NCBI GenBank assembly: GCA_038121105.1
Contig: JAYONB010000007.1
Coordinates: 124,001 to 188,000, forward strand
Length of the DNA stretch: 64,000 bases
Reading direction: 5' to 3'
Source: CALJDF01 sp038121105
GTDB lineage: Bacteria; Pseudomonadota; Alphaproteobacteria; SHVP01
Made by a program: the position numbers and the translations under genes. This document shows, piece by piece, positions 35,459 through 43,853 of the stretch. The stretch's first letter is position 1. Each line of letters begins with the position of its first letter. Below the pieces are notes generated by a model. The model was given only the letters and a program-made list of their open reading frames with translations, had not been told where the DNA came from and did no database searches.

Positions 35459-37050
35459 TAGAACAAATCTCCTTGTCCGCCTTCCGGCGCTTTGCCGCGC
35501 CGCGCGGTTTTGCGCGGCCTGGGCGTTTCCTTTTTGGCGGGCGCTTCGCCGCTCACCGTGGCGCCGACCGAGCCGTCGGCGAATTCGATCACCACCGCCG
35601 CGCCCGCACCGGTCTCCGCCACCCTTTTGATTGGCCGCGCACGATCCGCATCGCGCACCAACGCAAAGCCGCGCTCCAACACGTTTTGATAGGACAGCGT
35701 ACGCAACAAACGCACCTGCGCCTCAAGCGCTTCCTCGGCCGAGGCCATGCGCGCAGTCATGTCGCGCGCCAACGCCGCCGCAACACGCTTGGTGCGCTCT
35801 TGGGCTTCTTCCAAGGTCTCCACGACCAGGCGCGGCTGCAAGCGCCCCGCCACATGATCGAAGGTCGTGCGGTGGTGCCGCACGTCGCCCGCCAACGCCC
35901 GCACCAAACCGCGCGCCGCCGTGGCCGTCCGGGTCCGCGCCGCGGCGCTGCGCTCGCGCAACACGCTGGGCCGCAAGCCGCTTGCGGCCTCGCGCAAGGC
36001 GCCGCGTCGGCGCTCGAGCCCCGCGCCCAAGGCCCGGTCGAGCCGTAACGAAACGTCGTCCAAGCGTTGCGTCGCCAAGCCCAGCGCATCGCGCGGGTCG
36101 CGCAAGCCACGCTTGGCGGCCTGCAGCTCGGACCGCGCTTCGCGCATCCGCCGGTTCAGTCCCCCCAACAAGCGTTGCTGCAAATTGCTGACGTCGTAAA
36201 TCAGCTCCGAACGCACCGGCACCGCCATCTCGGCCGCCGCTGTCGGCGTCGGCGCGCGCTTGTCCGAGGCATAGTCGATCAGCGTCGTGTCGGTTTCGTG
36301 CCCCACCGCCGAGATCAGCGGGATATCGCTTTCGGCCGTGGCGCGCACCACCGCTTCTTCGTTGAAGCACCACAAGTCCTCGATCGAGCCGCCGCCGCGC
36401 GCCACGATCAGCACGTCGGGGCGCGGCACGTCGCCTGATCCGTCAATCGCATTGAACCCGCGAATCGCGCCCGCGATTTTTTCCGCCGCCGTATCGCCCT
36501 GCACCAACACCGGCCAAATCAACACATGACGCGGAAAACGATCGCGCAGTCGGTGCAAGATGTCGCGAATGACCGCACCCGTGGGCGAGGTCACCACGCC
36601 GATCACCTCGGGTAAATAGGGAATGGGTTTCTTGCGCGCCTCGTCGAACAGCCCTTCGGCCTGCAGCTTCTTGCGCCGCTCTTCCAACAGCGCCATCAGC
36701 GCGCCCACGCCCGCCGGCGCAACCGACTCGATGATGATCTGGTACTGCGATTTCTTGGCGAACGTGGTCAGCTTGCCGGTGACCACCACCTCCAGCCCTT
36801 CTTCGGGCTGGAACTTCAACCGCGCCCACGAATTGCGGAAGCAAATCCCTTCCAGCACCGCGTCCGAATCCTTCAGCGTCAAATAGGCATGGCCCGAGGC
36901 CGCCCGGTAGATCCGGCCGATCTCGCCCTTGACCCGTACCCGCCCGAACGAGTCCTCGATCTGGCGCTTCAGCGCGCCCGCGATCTCGCCCACCGAATAT
37001 TCGGGCACGTTGGGCGCGGCATCGGGGGCGGTGTCGAGGAGGTCTGTCAT
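35458..37050 (-). CDS. xseA: Exodeoxyribonuclease VII large subunit
   Basis: XseA is the large, catalytic subunit of exonuclease VII, which degrades single-stranded DNA in repair. The 530-residue protein begins with an OB domain (RVKGEIGRIYRAASGHAYLT near residue 37), followed by the nuclease core with GVVTSPTGAVIRD near 146, VARGGGSIEDLW near 205, SAVGHETDTTLID near 235 and DKRAPTPTAAAE near 250, and then a long coiled coil (about 280-440). A basic tail ends GDLF. The ATG at 37050 is chosen; upstream in-frame ATGs lie in repeats. The small subunit xseB is not in the window. Confidence 0.95.
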   Translation of the reverse strand: MTDLLDTAPDAAPNVPEYSVGEIAGALKRQIEDSFGRVRVKGEIGRIYRAASGHAYLTLKDSDAVLEGICFRNSWARLKFQPEEGLEVVVTGKLTTFAKKSQYQIIIESVAPAGVGALMALLEERRKKLQAEGLFDEARKKPIPYLPEVIGVVTSPTGAVIRDILHRLRDRFPRHVLIWPVLVQGDTAAEKIAGAIRGFNAIDGSGDVPRPDVLIVARGGGSIEDLWCFNEEAVVRATAESDIPLISAVGHETDTTLIDYASDKRAPTPTAAAEMAVPVRSELIYDVSNLQQRLLGGLNRRMREARSELQAAKRGLRDPRDALGLATQRLDDVSLRLDRALGAGLERRRGALREAASGLRPSVLRERSAAARTRTATAARGLVRALAGDVRHHRTTFDHVAGRLQPRLVVETLEEAQERTKRVAAALARDMTARMASAEEALEAQVRLLRTLSYQNVLERGFALVRDADRARPIKRVAETGAGAAVVIEFADGSVGATVSGEAPAKKETPRPRKTARRGKAPEGGQGDLF

Positions 37051-37365
37051 GGCTGAGCGGGCATGGTACAAAGGTCCCTCCCAACCACCAAACACTCTCA
37101 CGGCCCTGCCCCCGCCAGCACCCATCGCGATGCCATCTTTGCCCACCCGCGCTGTCCAAACGCCTCCCCCTGCTTTCAGGGGGAGGTCGCCCAGCGGCGT
37201 AGCCGATGGGTGGGAAGGGGCCGCTACCCGAGCAACCGTCTTCGCCCCTTTGCCACCAACCCCCTCCCTGCCCTCCCCCTGCCCGCAGGGGGAGGAAGAT
37301 GAGATCGGCACAACGCCACAAGGCGTTCAGTTCGATGCATGTGGAGAAGAGAAAGCCATGCCAGC
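37051..37365. repeat. Divergent xseA / purD region with a repeat B doublet
   Basis: This 315-base gap contains a forward repeat B (37163-37221, with the longer tail GTCGCCCAGCGGCGTAGCCG) and an inverted copy (37256-37297). No gene is evident, though an ATG at 37339 in frame with purD exists. The purD and xseA promoters must lie here, at either side of the repeats; I could not identify clear -35/-10 pairs. Confidence 0.75.
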
Positions 37366-38634
37366 ATGAACATCCTCGTCGTCGGATCGGGCGCGCGCGA
37401 ACATGCGCTGTGTTGGGCCATCGCCCGCTCGCCCCTCACTGATCAGCTCTTTTGCGCGCCGGGCAACGCCGGCATCGCCCAAGTGGCCACCTGCCTTCCT
37501 ACCAGCGTCGACGACACCCCCGGCCTCCTCGCTGCCTGCCGCGCGCACGCCATCGATTTCGTCGTCGTCGGCCCCGAAGGCCCCTTGGTCGACGGGCTCG
37601 CCGATGCGCTCACCGAAGCCGGCATCAAGGTCTTCGGCCCCAGCGCCGCCGCCGCGATCCTCGAAGGCTCCAAAGGCTTCATGAAAGATCTGTGCGCTCA
37701 ATACGGCATCCCGACTGCCGCCTATGGCCGCTTCACCGAAGCCACCGCCGCCAAAGATTTCATCGCCCGCACCGGCGCGCCCGTCGTGGTCAAGGCCGAC
37801 GGCTTGGCCGCCGGCAAAGGCGTGATCATCGCCGAGACGGTGTCGGACGCGCATGCTGCGGTCGACAACATCCTGGGCGGCCAATTCGGCGAGGCCGGGG
37901 CCGAGTTGGTCATCGAAGAATTCATTGAAGGCGAGGAAGCGAGCTTCTTCGCCCTGTGCGACGGCACCCACGTGCTGCCGCTGGCGGGCGCGCAAGACCA
38001 CAAACGCGTCGGCGACGGCGACCAAGGCCCCAACACCGGCGGCATGGGCGCGTACTCGCCTGCCCCCGTGCTCGACGATGCCATGGCGAGCCGCGTCATG
38101 GACGAGATCGTCCGCCCCACCGTCGCCGCGATGACCGCCGAGGGCCGCCCCTACCGGGGCGTCTTGTACGCCGGCCTGATGATCACCGCCGAAGGCCCCA
38201 AGCTGATCGAATACAACGTGCGTTTCGGCGACCCCGAATGCCAGGTACTAATGGCGCGTCTCGACTCGGATCTCGTGCCCGCGCTGATGGCCTGCGCCGA
38301 CGGCGCCCTCGACAAGATCGCGCTCAATTGGAAAGACCAACCCGCCTTATGCGTCGTCATGGCCGCCAACGGCTATCCCGGCGCCTACGAGAAAGGCAGC
38401 GTCATCAAAAATCTTGAGGCCGCCGACGCGCTGGCGGGCGTCACCGTCTTCCACGCCGGCACCGCCACCAAAGACCACGCCACCGTCGCCACCGGCGGTC
38501 GCGTCCTCGGCGTCACCGCCTTGGGCGACACAATCGCTGCGGCCCAACAAAACGCCTACGCCGCCGTCGACCTCATCGACTGGCCCGGCGGCTTCTGCCG
38601 GCGCGACATCGGCTGGCGCGCCCTCGACCGCTAA
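37366..38634 (+). CDS. purD: Phosphoribosylamine-glycine ligase
   Basis: PurD joins glycine to 5-phosphoribosylamine with ATP in the second step of purine synthesis. The 422-residue protein starts MNILVVGSGAREHALCW, contains VVGPEGPLVDGLAD near residue 63, VVKADGLAAGKGVI near 141 and the family signature RVGDGDQGPNTGGMGAYSP near 213. The ATG at 37366 matches the family N-terminus; a start at 37339 would add nine residues. It is divergent from xseA, a neighbour pairing common in alphaproteobacteria. Confidence 0.96.
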   Translation: MNILVVGSGAREHALCWAIARSPLTDQLFCAPGNAGIAQVATCLPTSVDDTPGLLAACRAHAIDFVVVGPEGPLVDGLADALTEAGIKVFGPSAAAAILEGSKGFMKDLCAQYGIPTAAYGRFTEATAAKDFIARTGAPVVVKADGLAAGKGVIIAETVSDAHAAVDNILGGQFGEAGAELVIEEFIEGEEASFFALCDGTHVLPLAGAQDHKRVGDGDQGPNTGGMGAYSPAPVLDDAMASRVMDEIVRPTVAAMTAEGRPYRGVLYAGLMITAEGPKLIEYNVRFGDPECQVLMARLDSDLVPALMACADGALDKIALNWKDQPALCVVMAANGYPGAYEKGSVIKNLEAADALAGVTVFHAGTATKDHATVATGGRVLGVTALGDTIAAAQQNAYAAVDLIDWPGGFCRRDIGWRALDR

Positions 38635-38948
38635 CGCCGCTCACCCCATAACAAGATTGCTCATCCTGAGGCGAATCGCGAAGCGTTGCGTCTCGAAGGA
38701 CGAGAAAAGGGGTGGGGACAGAGAACGTGATTCTGCGCACCGCGCATAAACGGGTAGAATCGGCATCATGTCCTATTCAAGTGAACCGCATCACACCACC
38801 CGGCACAGCGCACGCGCCGCGAAGACCGCCCAACGCCTTCCACCACAGCCGTTTTTTGGCTTCGTTTGTCGCCCAAAAGAGAGGGAGCATTGATTCAAAA
38901 AGATTTTTTGGCTTCGTTTGGTAATTTCGCACTTCAGGGCCGTCGGTC
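38635..38948. repeat. Intergenic region with repeat A and a 17-base direct repeat
   Basis: This 314-base gap between two plus-strand genes contains a shortened repeat A (38661-38703, TCATCCTGAGG to TCTCGAAGGACGA) and two exact copies of TTTTTTGGCTTCGTTTG (38852-38868 and 38904-38920). The latter lie in an A+T-richer stretch 29-97 bases ahead of the phosphotransferase ATG, in position for a promoter-linked regulatory site. Between them, 38707-38740 holds GTGGGGACAGAG followed by ACGTGATTCTGCG, which looks like a fragment of a mobile-element end, but no transposase is present. Confidence 0.6.
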
Positions 38949-39995
38949 ATGACCGAAAACCCTGACGTTTTGCCGGCGCATCGCTTCGACGAGCGCCGCC
39001 TCGAAGATTGGCTCGCGGCCAACCTCGAGGGTTTCGCCGGGCCGATGACGGTGACCGAGTTCAAGGGCGGCCAGTCCAACCCGACCTACCGGTTGACCAC
39101 GCCGGGGGCGTCCTACGTATTGCGCCGCAAGCCGCCCGGGACGCTCTTGCCCTCGGCGCACGCGGTTGATCGCGAATACCGTATCATGCATGCGCTGGCC
39201 GAGACCGGCGTGCCGGTGCCCCGCACCTATTTGTTATGCGAAGACGAAAGCATCGTCGGCACGATGTTCTACGTGATGGATTTCCTCGACGGGCGCATCC
39301 TGTTCGACCCGCGCCTCCCCGAGGTCACCTCGACCCGCGACCGTGCGGCGATGTTCGATGCGATGAACGAGGTCATCGCCGCCTTGCACACCGTCGATTA
39401 CCAGGCGGTCGGCTTGGGCGATTTCGGGCGCGAGGGCGGCTACGTCGCGCGCCAGATCGGGCGCTGGTCCAAGCAATACAAGGCCAGCGAAACCGAGACC
39501 ATCGACGCTATGGAACGCTTGATGGAGTGGTTGCCCGCGCACCTACCCGCGCACGACGAAACGACGCTCGTGCACGGCGACTACCGCTTGGACAATCTGA
39601 TCTTCCATCCCACCGAACCGCGCGTCATCGGCGTCTTGGATTGGGAGATCGCCACCTTGGGCAACCCCTTGGCCGATTTCGCCTATCACGTCATGGCCTG
39701 GCGGGTCTCGCCCGACGAGTTCCGCGGCCTGCGCGAGGTCGATATCGAAAGCTTGGGCATTCCCAACGAGGCCGCTTACACCGCCGCCTACGCCCAACGC
39801 ACCGGCCGCGAGGCGCTGCCCGATTGGGAATTTTACATGGCCTACAACCTGTTTCGCATGGCGGCCATCCTGCAAGGCATCATGGGCCGGGTGCGCGACG
39901 GCACCGCCGCCAACCCCGAAGCCGCCCGCATGGGCGCCCTCGTCCGCCCCCTCGCCACCCTCGCCTGGGCGCAAGCCGAAAAGATCGGCGACTAG
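38949..39995 (+). CDS. Aminoglycoside-phosphotransferase-fold kinase (ACAD10/11-like)
   Basis: The 348-residue protein has the APH kinase fold: FKGGQSNPTYRLTT near residue 39, LRRKPPG near 58, the catalytic loop VHGDYRLDNLIFHP near 208 and the metal-binding VLDWEIATLGNPLAD near 229. By sequence it belongs with the kinase domain fused to acyl-CoA dehydrogenase in vertebrate ACAD10/ACAD11, which phosphorylates 4-hydroxyacyl-CoA before elimination. A convergent acyl-CoA dehydrogenase of the matching type follows directly, sharing stop bases in CTAG. An antibiotic kinase role is unlikely. AGGG lies about 9 bases ahead of the ATG. Confidence 0.85.
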   Translation: MTENPDVLPAHRFDERRLEDWLAANLEGFAGPMTVTEFKGGQSNPTYRLTTPGASYVLRRKPPGTLLPSAHAVDREYRIMHALAETGVPVPRTYLLCEDESIVGTMFYVMDFLDGRILFDPRLPEVTSTRDRAAMFDAMNEVIAALHTVDYQAVGLGDFGREGGYVARQIGRWSKQYKASETETIDAMERLMEWLPAHLPAHDETTLVHGDYRLDNLIFHPTEPRVIGVLDWEIATLGNPLADFAYHVMAWRVSPDEFRGLREVDIESLGIPNEAAYTAAYAQRTGREALPDWEFYMAYNLFRMAAILQGIMGRVRDGTAANPEAARMGALVRPLATLAWAQAEKIGD

Positions 39996-41197
39996 GCGTT
40001 CGTGTACTGCCGCAACTCGCGCTTGGCGATGCCTTCGGCATGCACCTCGTCGGGCCCGTCGGCCATGCGCAGGGCACGCGCCCAGGCCCAGGCATAGGCC
40101 AGGCCGTAGTCTTCCGAGAAGCCCCCGGCGCCATGCACCTGCATTGCGCGATCAAGAATGGTCTGCGTCATCATCGGCACCGCGACCTTGATCATGGCGA
40201 TCTCGTTGCGCGCTTCTTTGGCGCCGACCTGGTCGATCATCCAGGCGGTCTTCAGCACCAGCAGGCGCGCCTGTTCGATCTCGATGCGGCTTTGCGCGAT
40301 CTGCTGGCGCAACGCCCCTTGTTCAGCCAACGGCTTGCCGAAGGCGACGCGTGTGGTCACCCGGCGGCACATGGTTTCCAGCGCTCGTTCGGCCACGCCG
40401 ATCTGACGCATGCAGTGATGAATGCGCCCCGGCCCCAGGCGGCCCTGGGCGATCTCGAAGCCACGCCCTTCGCCCAGGATCAAGTTCGTGACGGGCACGC
40501 GCACGTTTTCGAACGTCACTTCGCAATGGCCGTGCGGCGCATCGTCGAACCCGAACAAACCCAGCTTGCGCACGATGGTGACGCCCGCCGTATCGCGCGG
40601 CACCAGGATCTGCGATTGCTGCTTGTGGCGCGGTGCGGAGGGATCGGTCTTGCCCATCACGATGAAGATCCTGCAATCGGGATGCGCCGCATTGGTGATC
40701 CACCATTTGCGCCCGTTGATCACATAGTCGTCGCCGTCCCGCGTGATCGAGGTTTCGACGTTGGTCGCATCCGAGGACGCGACATCGGGCTCGGTCATGC
40801 AAAACGCCGAGCGGATCTTGCCTTCCAACAACGGCGTCAGCCATTCGGCCTTTTGGGCGTCGTTGGCGTAGTTTGCCAGCAGCTCCATGTTGCCGGTATC
40901 GGGCGCGTTGCAGTTGAACACTTCGGGCGCGAACGGCACCCGGCCCATCACCTCGCACAGCGGCGCGTATTCCAAGTTGGTCAGCCCCAGCGCCAGCTCG
41001 TCGTCGGGCAGGAACAGATTCCACAAGCCCTCGGCTTTGGCCTTTGCCTTCAGCTCCTCCATGATCGGCGGCACCCGCCAGCGCTCTTCGTCGAGCTGGG
41101 CCGCATAGACGCTCTCGGCCGGATAGACATGCGCATCCATAAAGGCATGCAGCTTGGGCAACAGTTGTTTGGTTTTTTCCGGATGTTCGACGACCAT
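39992..41197 (-). CDS. Acyl-CoA dehydrogenase, ACAD10/11-like
   Basis: The 401-residue FAD enzyme shows the acyl-CoA dehydrogenase signatures AFCMTEPDVASSDATN near residue 131 and KWWITNAAHPDCRIFIVMGK in the substrate/FAD region near 164. The C-terminal segment is GFSEDYGLAYAWAWARAL followed by MADGPDEVHAEGIA, a pattern typical of ACAD10/11-type enzymes. Together with the adjacent kinase it could catabolise hydroxylated fatty acids; that is inference from the eukaryotic fusion. The stop overlaps the kinase stop by four bases. Confidence 0.9.
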   Translation of the reverse strand: MVVEHPEKTKQLLPKLHAFMDAHVYPAESVYAAQLDEERWRVPPIMEELKAKAKAEGLWNLFLPDDELALGLTNLEYAPLCEVMGRVPFAPEVFNCNAPDTGNMELLANYANDAQKAEWLTPLLEGKIRSAFCMTEPDVASSDATNVETSITRDGDDYVINGRKWWITNAAHPDCRIFIVMGKTDPSAPRHKQQSQILVPRDTAGVTIVRKLGLFGFDDAPHGHCEVTFENVRVPVTNLILGEGRGFEIAQGRLGPGRIHHCMRQIGVAERALETMCRRVTTRVAFGKPLAEQGALRQQIAQSRIEIEQARLLVLKTAWMIDQVGAKEARNEIAMIKVAVPMMTQTILDRAMQVHGAGGFSEDYGLAYAWAWARALRMADGPDEVHAEGIAKRELRQYTNA

Positions 41198-41281
41198 GGA
41201 AACTCTCTTTGTAGGGCAGACCTGCCGTTTGTATCAGGAATTCTCGGACAAGGCGCATTGACGCCCCGCAAATTGGCGGCG

Positions 41282-41737
41282 CTACCGCCGGCTCTTGAAA
41301 AACTCTTTCAGCAAGGCCGCGGCCCGCGATTCGTCCAAACCGCCGTAGGTTTCCGGCGCATGGTGGCAGGTGCTTTGGGCAAAGATGCGCGGGCCGTTTT
41401 CGACCCCGCCGCCCTTGGCGTCGGCCGCGCCGTAATACAGCCGTCGCAGCCGGGCAAAGCTGATCGCCTGGGCGCACATCGGGCAGGGCTCCAGCGTCAC
41501 GTAAAGATCGCAGTCGTTCAGCCGCTCCGCGCCCAACTTCGCCGCCGCCGTGCGGATCACCACCATTTCGGCATGGGCCGTAGGATCGTTATCGGTCCGC
41601 GTGCGATTGCCGGCGGCCGCAATCACCGCGCCCGTGGCATCGACCAGCACCGCGCCCACCGGCACCTCGCCGGCACGTGCCGCCGCCTCGGCTTCGGCCA
41701 AGGCTTGGGCCATGGGGGTTTCGCCACTTGCCGTCAT
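41282..41737 (-). CDS. tadA: tRNA(adenine-34) deaminase
   Basis: TadA converts A34 of tRNA-Arg(ACG) to inosine and is usually essential. The 151-residue protein has the zinc deaminase motifs HAEM near residue 58 (His ligand and catalytic Glu) and PCPMCAQAI near 84 (two Cys ligands), plus GNRTRTDNDPTAHAE typical of TadA. The ATG at 41737 has AAGG ahead; 41713 is an alternative. It is divergent from the next gene with 86 bases between. Confidence 0.94.
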   Translation of the reverse strand: MTASGETPMAQALAEAEAAARAGEVPVGAVLVDATGAVIAAAGNRTRTDNDPTAHAEMVVIRTAAAKLGAERLNDCDLYVTLEPCPMCAQAISFARLRRLYYGAADAKGGGVENGPRIFAQSTCHHAPETYGGLDESRAAALLKEFFKSRR

Positions 41738-41823
41738 GCCCCCGACCTTGGGCCCCGCCCCGCCCAACGGTCAAGCCTGACCGGCAATTGCGTGCCGCGA
41801 AAGGCGGCCTTAGTGTCCGCGCC

Positions 41824-42537
41824 ATGAGCAAATCTCCCCTGATCGGCATAACCGTCGATTCCGAAGAGCCGGGCGCCTACTCCAACAAGCCTTGGTTTGC
41901 CTTGCGCCAAAACTACTGCAGTGCGGTGACCAATGCCGGCGGCACCGTCGTGATGTTGCCGCACGATGCCGGAGCCGCCGAACGCTACGCCGATCTGTTG
42001 GACGGCTTGGTGGTCTCCGGCGGCAACTTCGATGTCGACCCTGCGCTATTCGGCGCCATCGAACGACACGCCACCGTCACGACCAAAGACGAACGCACGG
42101 CGTTCGAGGCCGACATCACCAAAGCCATGCTGGCGCGCGACAAGCCGGTGCTGGGCATTTGCGGCGGCCAGCAGCTCTTGCACGTCATCCTGGGCGGCAC
42201 GTTGGTGCAGCACATTCCCGATGCGGTGCCGAATGCGCTTGCCCACGAACAACCCAACCCGCGCGACGAACCCGGCCATACCGTTGCAGTCACCCCCGAT
42301 ACCTTGCTGCACCGGATCGTTGGCGCCGACGAACTGCCGGTCAACAGCGCGCACCACCAGGCCGCCGCGCATGACGGCGAGGCCGTCGTGATCAACGCGG
42401 TGGCACCGGACGGCGTGGTCGAGGGTATCGAATCCCCTGCCCACCGGTTTTGCCTGGGTGTTCAATGGCACCCGGAATACGACATCAGCGAAGGCGACGC
42501 GAAAATCTTCCGCGCCTTCATCGCGGCCGCCCAATGA
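41824..42537 (+). CDS. Gamma-glutamyl-GABA hydrolase-like class I amidotransferase (peptidase C26)
   Basis: The 237-residue protein has the class I glutamine-amidotransferase triad: the nucleophile in LGICGGQQLLHV near residue 114, and QWHPE near 216 with histidine and glutamate. Early segments LIGITVDSEEPGAYSNKPWF and the GLVVSGGNFDVDP turn match PuuD-type hydrolases, which split gamma-glutamyl-GABA in putrescine breakdown. No other polyamine gene is adjacent, so the substrate is uncertain. Its stop overlaps the rluB start (ATGA). Confidence 0.88.
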   Translation: MSKSPLIGITVDSEEPGAYSNKPWFALRQNYCSAVTNAGGTVVMLPHDAGAAERYADLLDGLVVSGGNFDVDPALFGAIERHATVTTKDERTAFEADITKAMLARDKPVLGICGGQQLLHVILGGTLVQHIPDAVPNALAHEQPNPRDEPGHTVAVTPDTLLHRIVGADELPVNSAHHQAAAHDGEAVVINAVAPDGVVEGIESPAHRFCLGVQWHPEYDISEGDAKIFRAFIAAAQ

Positions 42538-43274
42538 GCACGTCAGAAGCGGCACCGCCGGGCGAACGCATCGCCAAGCGCATCGCCCGCGCCGGCCTTT
42601 GCTCGCGTCGCGAAGCCGAACGCTGGATCGAACAAGGCCGGGTGGCCGTCGACGGCGTCCTTCTCACCACGCCCGCGTTCACCGTCACCAAAGACAACAA
42701 GGTCATGGTCGACGGCAGGCCGTTGCCTGCGGCACAAGAGACCCGCCTGTGGCGCTATCACAAACCGCCTGGCCTCGTGACCACCAACCGCGACGAGTTG
42801 GGTCGCGACACGATCTTTGATCATCTGCCCAAGAACTTGCCGCGCGTGCTCACCGTCGGAAGACTCGACCTCAACTCAGAAGGACTTTTGCTGCTCACCA
42901 ACGACGGCGATCTTGCGCGCAAGCTCGAACTCCCCGCGACCGGTTGGACCCGGCGCTACCGCGTGCGCGTCTATGGCCGGGTCGACCAGGCCAAGCTCGA
43001 TCCCCTCAAGCGTGGCGTCACCATCGAAGGCGTTGGATACGACTCGATTGTCGCCTCCGTCGACAAGCAGCAAGGCAGCAATGCGTGGCTCACCGTCTCG
43101 CTCCGCGAGGGTAAGAACCGCGAAATTCGTCGCGTGATGGAGCACCTGGGCTGGCCCGTCTCGCGCCTCATTAGGCTTGCTTACGGTCCCTTCCAGCTCG
43201 GCAACCTCAAAGCCGGCGCGGTCGAACCGGTACCGCACAAGGTATTGCGCGAACAATTGGGCCAGGGCCGCTAG
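42534..43274 (+). CDS. rluB: 23S rRNA pseudouridine synthase (RluB/RsuA family)
   Basis: The 246-residue enzyme has an N-terminal S4 RNA-binding domain (IAKRIARAGLCSRREAERWI near residue 13) and the RsuA-family catalytic domain with the active-site aspartate in VGRLDLNSEGLLLLTNDG near 107. LREGKNREIRRVMEHLGWPV near 196 is the family signature. It most likely makes pseudouridine 2605 in 23S rRNA as RluB; other members of the family modify 16S or other 23S sites. It overlaps both neighbours by one to four bases. Confidence 0.92.
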   Translation: MSTSEAAPPGERIAKRIARAGLCSRREAERWIEQGRVAVDGVLLTTPAFTVTKDNKVMVDGRPLPAAQETRLWRYHKPPGLVTTNRDELGRDTIFDHLPKNLPRVLTVGRLDLNSEGLLLLTNDGDLARKLELPATGWTRRYRVRVYGRVDQAKLDPLKRGVTIEGVGYDSIVASVDKQQGSNAWLTVSLREGKNREIRRVMEHLGWPVSRLIRLAYGPFQLGNLKAGAVEPVPHKVLREQLGQGR

Positions 43275-43849
43275 TGCTGCGGATCGTTTCCGGCGTCTAC
43301 AGGGGTCGCAAACTCGAAACCGCTCCTGGTAATGCCTTGCGCCCCACCGCCGAACGCGTGCGCGAGGCGATCTTCAACAAGCTCACCCACGGCCTGATCA
43401 CTCAAAGCGGTGCACCGCTGACCGACTTGCAGGTCCTCGATGTCTTCGCCGGCACCGGCGCCCTGGGATTCGAAGCGCTCTCGCGCGGCGCGCTGCGGGT
43501 GGTCTTCATCGAAAACGACGCTGCCACGGCGCGCCTCATCAAACGCAACGCTGAACACCTCGGCGCCGGGAATACCACCACCGTCGTCCGGCGCGACGCA
43601 ACGCAACCCGGCGCGGGCCGCACTCCCGCCGGGCTCGTTCTGATGGACGCGCCCTATCGGTCGGGCCTCACGACGCCCGCGCTCGACGCGCTCAATCAAG
43701 GCGGTTGGATCACCCCCGGCGCGATCATCGTGATCGAAGTCGGGCGAGACGAAGAAATCACCCTGCCGGAAGGCTTTGACGCGATCGACGATCGGCGCTA
43801 TGGCGCGGCGCGGGTGTTGTATGTGCGTGGGCCGACCGGTCCGGCCTAG
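43274..43849 (+). CDS. rsmD: 16S rRNA (guanine-966-N2) methyltransferase
   Basis: RsmD methylates G966 of 16S rRNA. The 191-residue protein shows RIVSGVYRGRKLETAPG at the start, RPTAERVREAIFN near 23 and the SAM motif LDVFAGTGALGFEALSRGA near 55. The catalytic motif IV reads DAPY (125-128) instead of the usual DPPY/F, a substitution at the second position. The GTG start shares one base with the rluB stop (TAGTG), and the rluB-rsmD-mutL neighbourhood is conserved. mutL converges with 4 bases between. Confidence 0.93.
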   Translation: MLRIVSGVYRGRKLETAPGNALRPTAERVREAIFNKLTHGLITQSGAPLTDLQVLDVFAGTGALGFEALSRGALRVVFIENDAATARLIKRNAEHLGAGNTTTVVRRDATQPGAGRTPAGLVLMDAPYRSGLTTPALDALNQGGWITPGAIIVIEVGRDEEITLPEGFDAIDDRRYGAARVLYVRGPTGPA

Positions 43850-43853
43850 TCGC

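Noticed and set aside
38705..38745. Possible transposon end (GTGGGGACAGAG followed by ACGTGATTCTGCG)
   Set aside because: No transposase, target duplication or second end is visible nearby; kept only as a note in the spacer.
39236..41827. Plus-strand open frame of 863 codons
   Set aside because: It is antisense to the acyl-CoA dehydrogenase and tadA and overlaps the kinase; its His/Arg-rich product is typical of a shadow frame in G+C-rich DNA.
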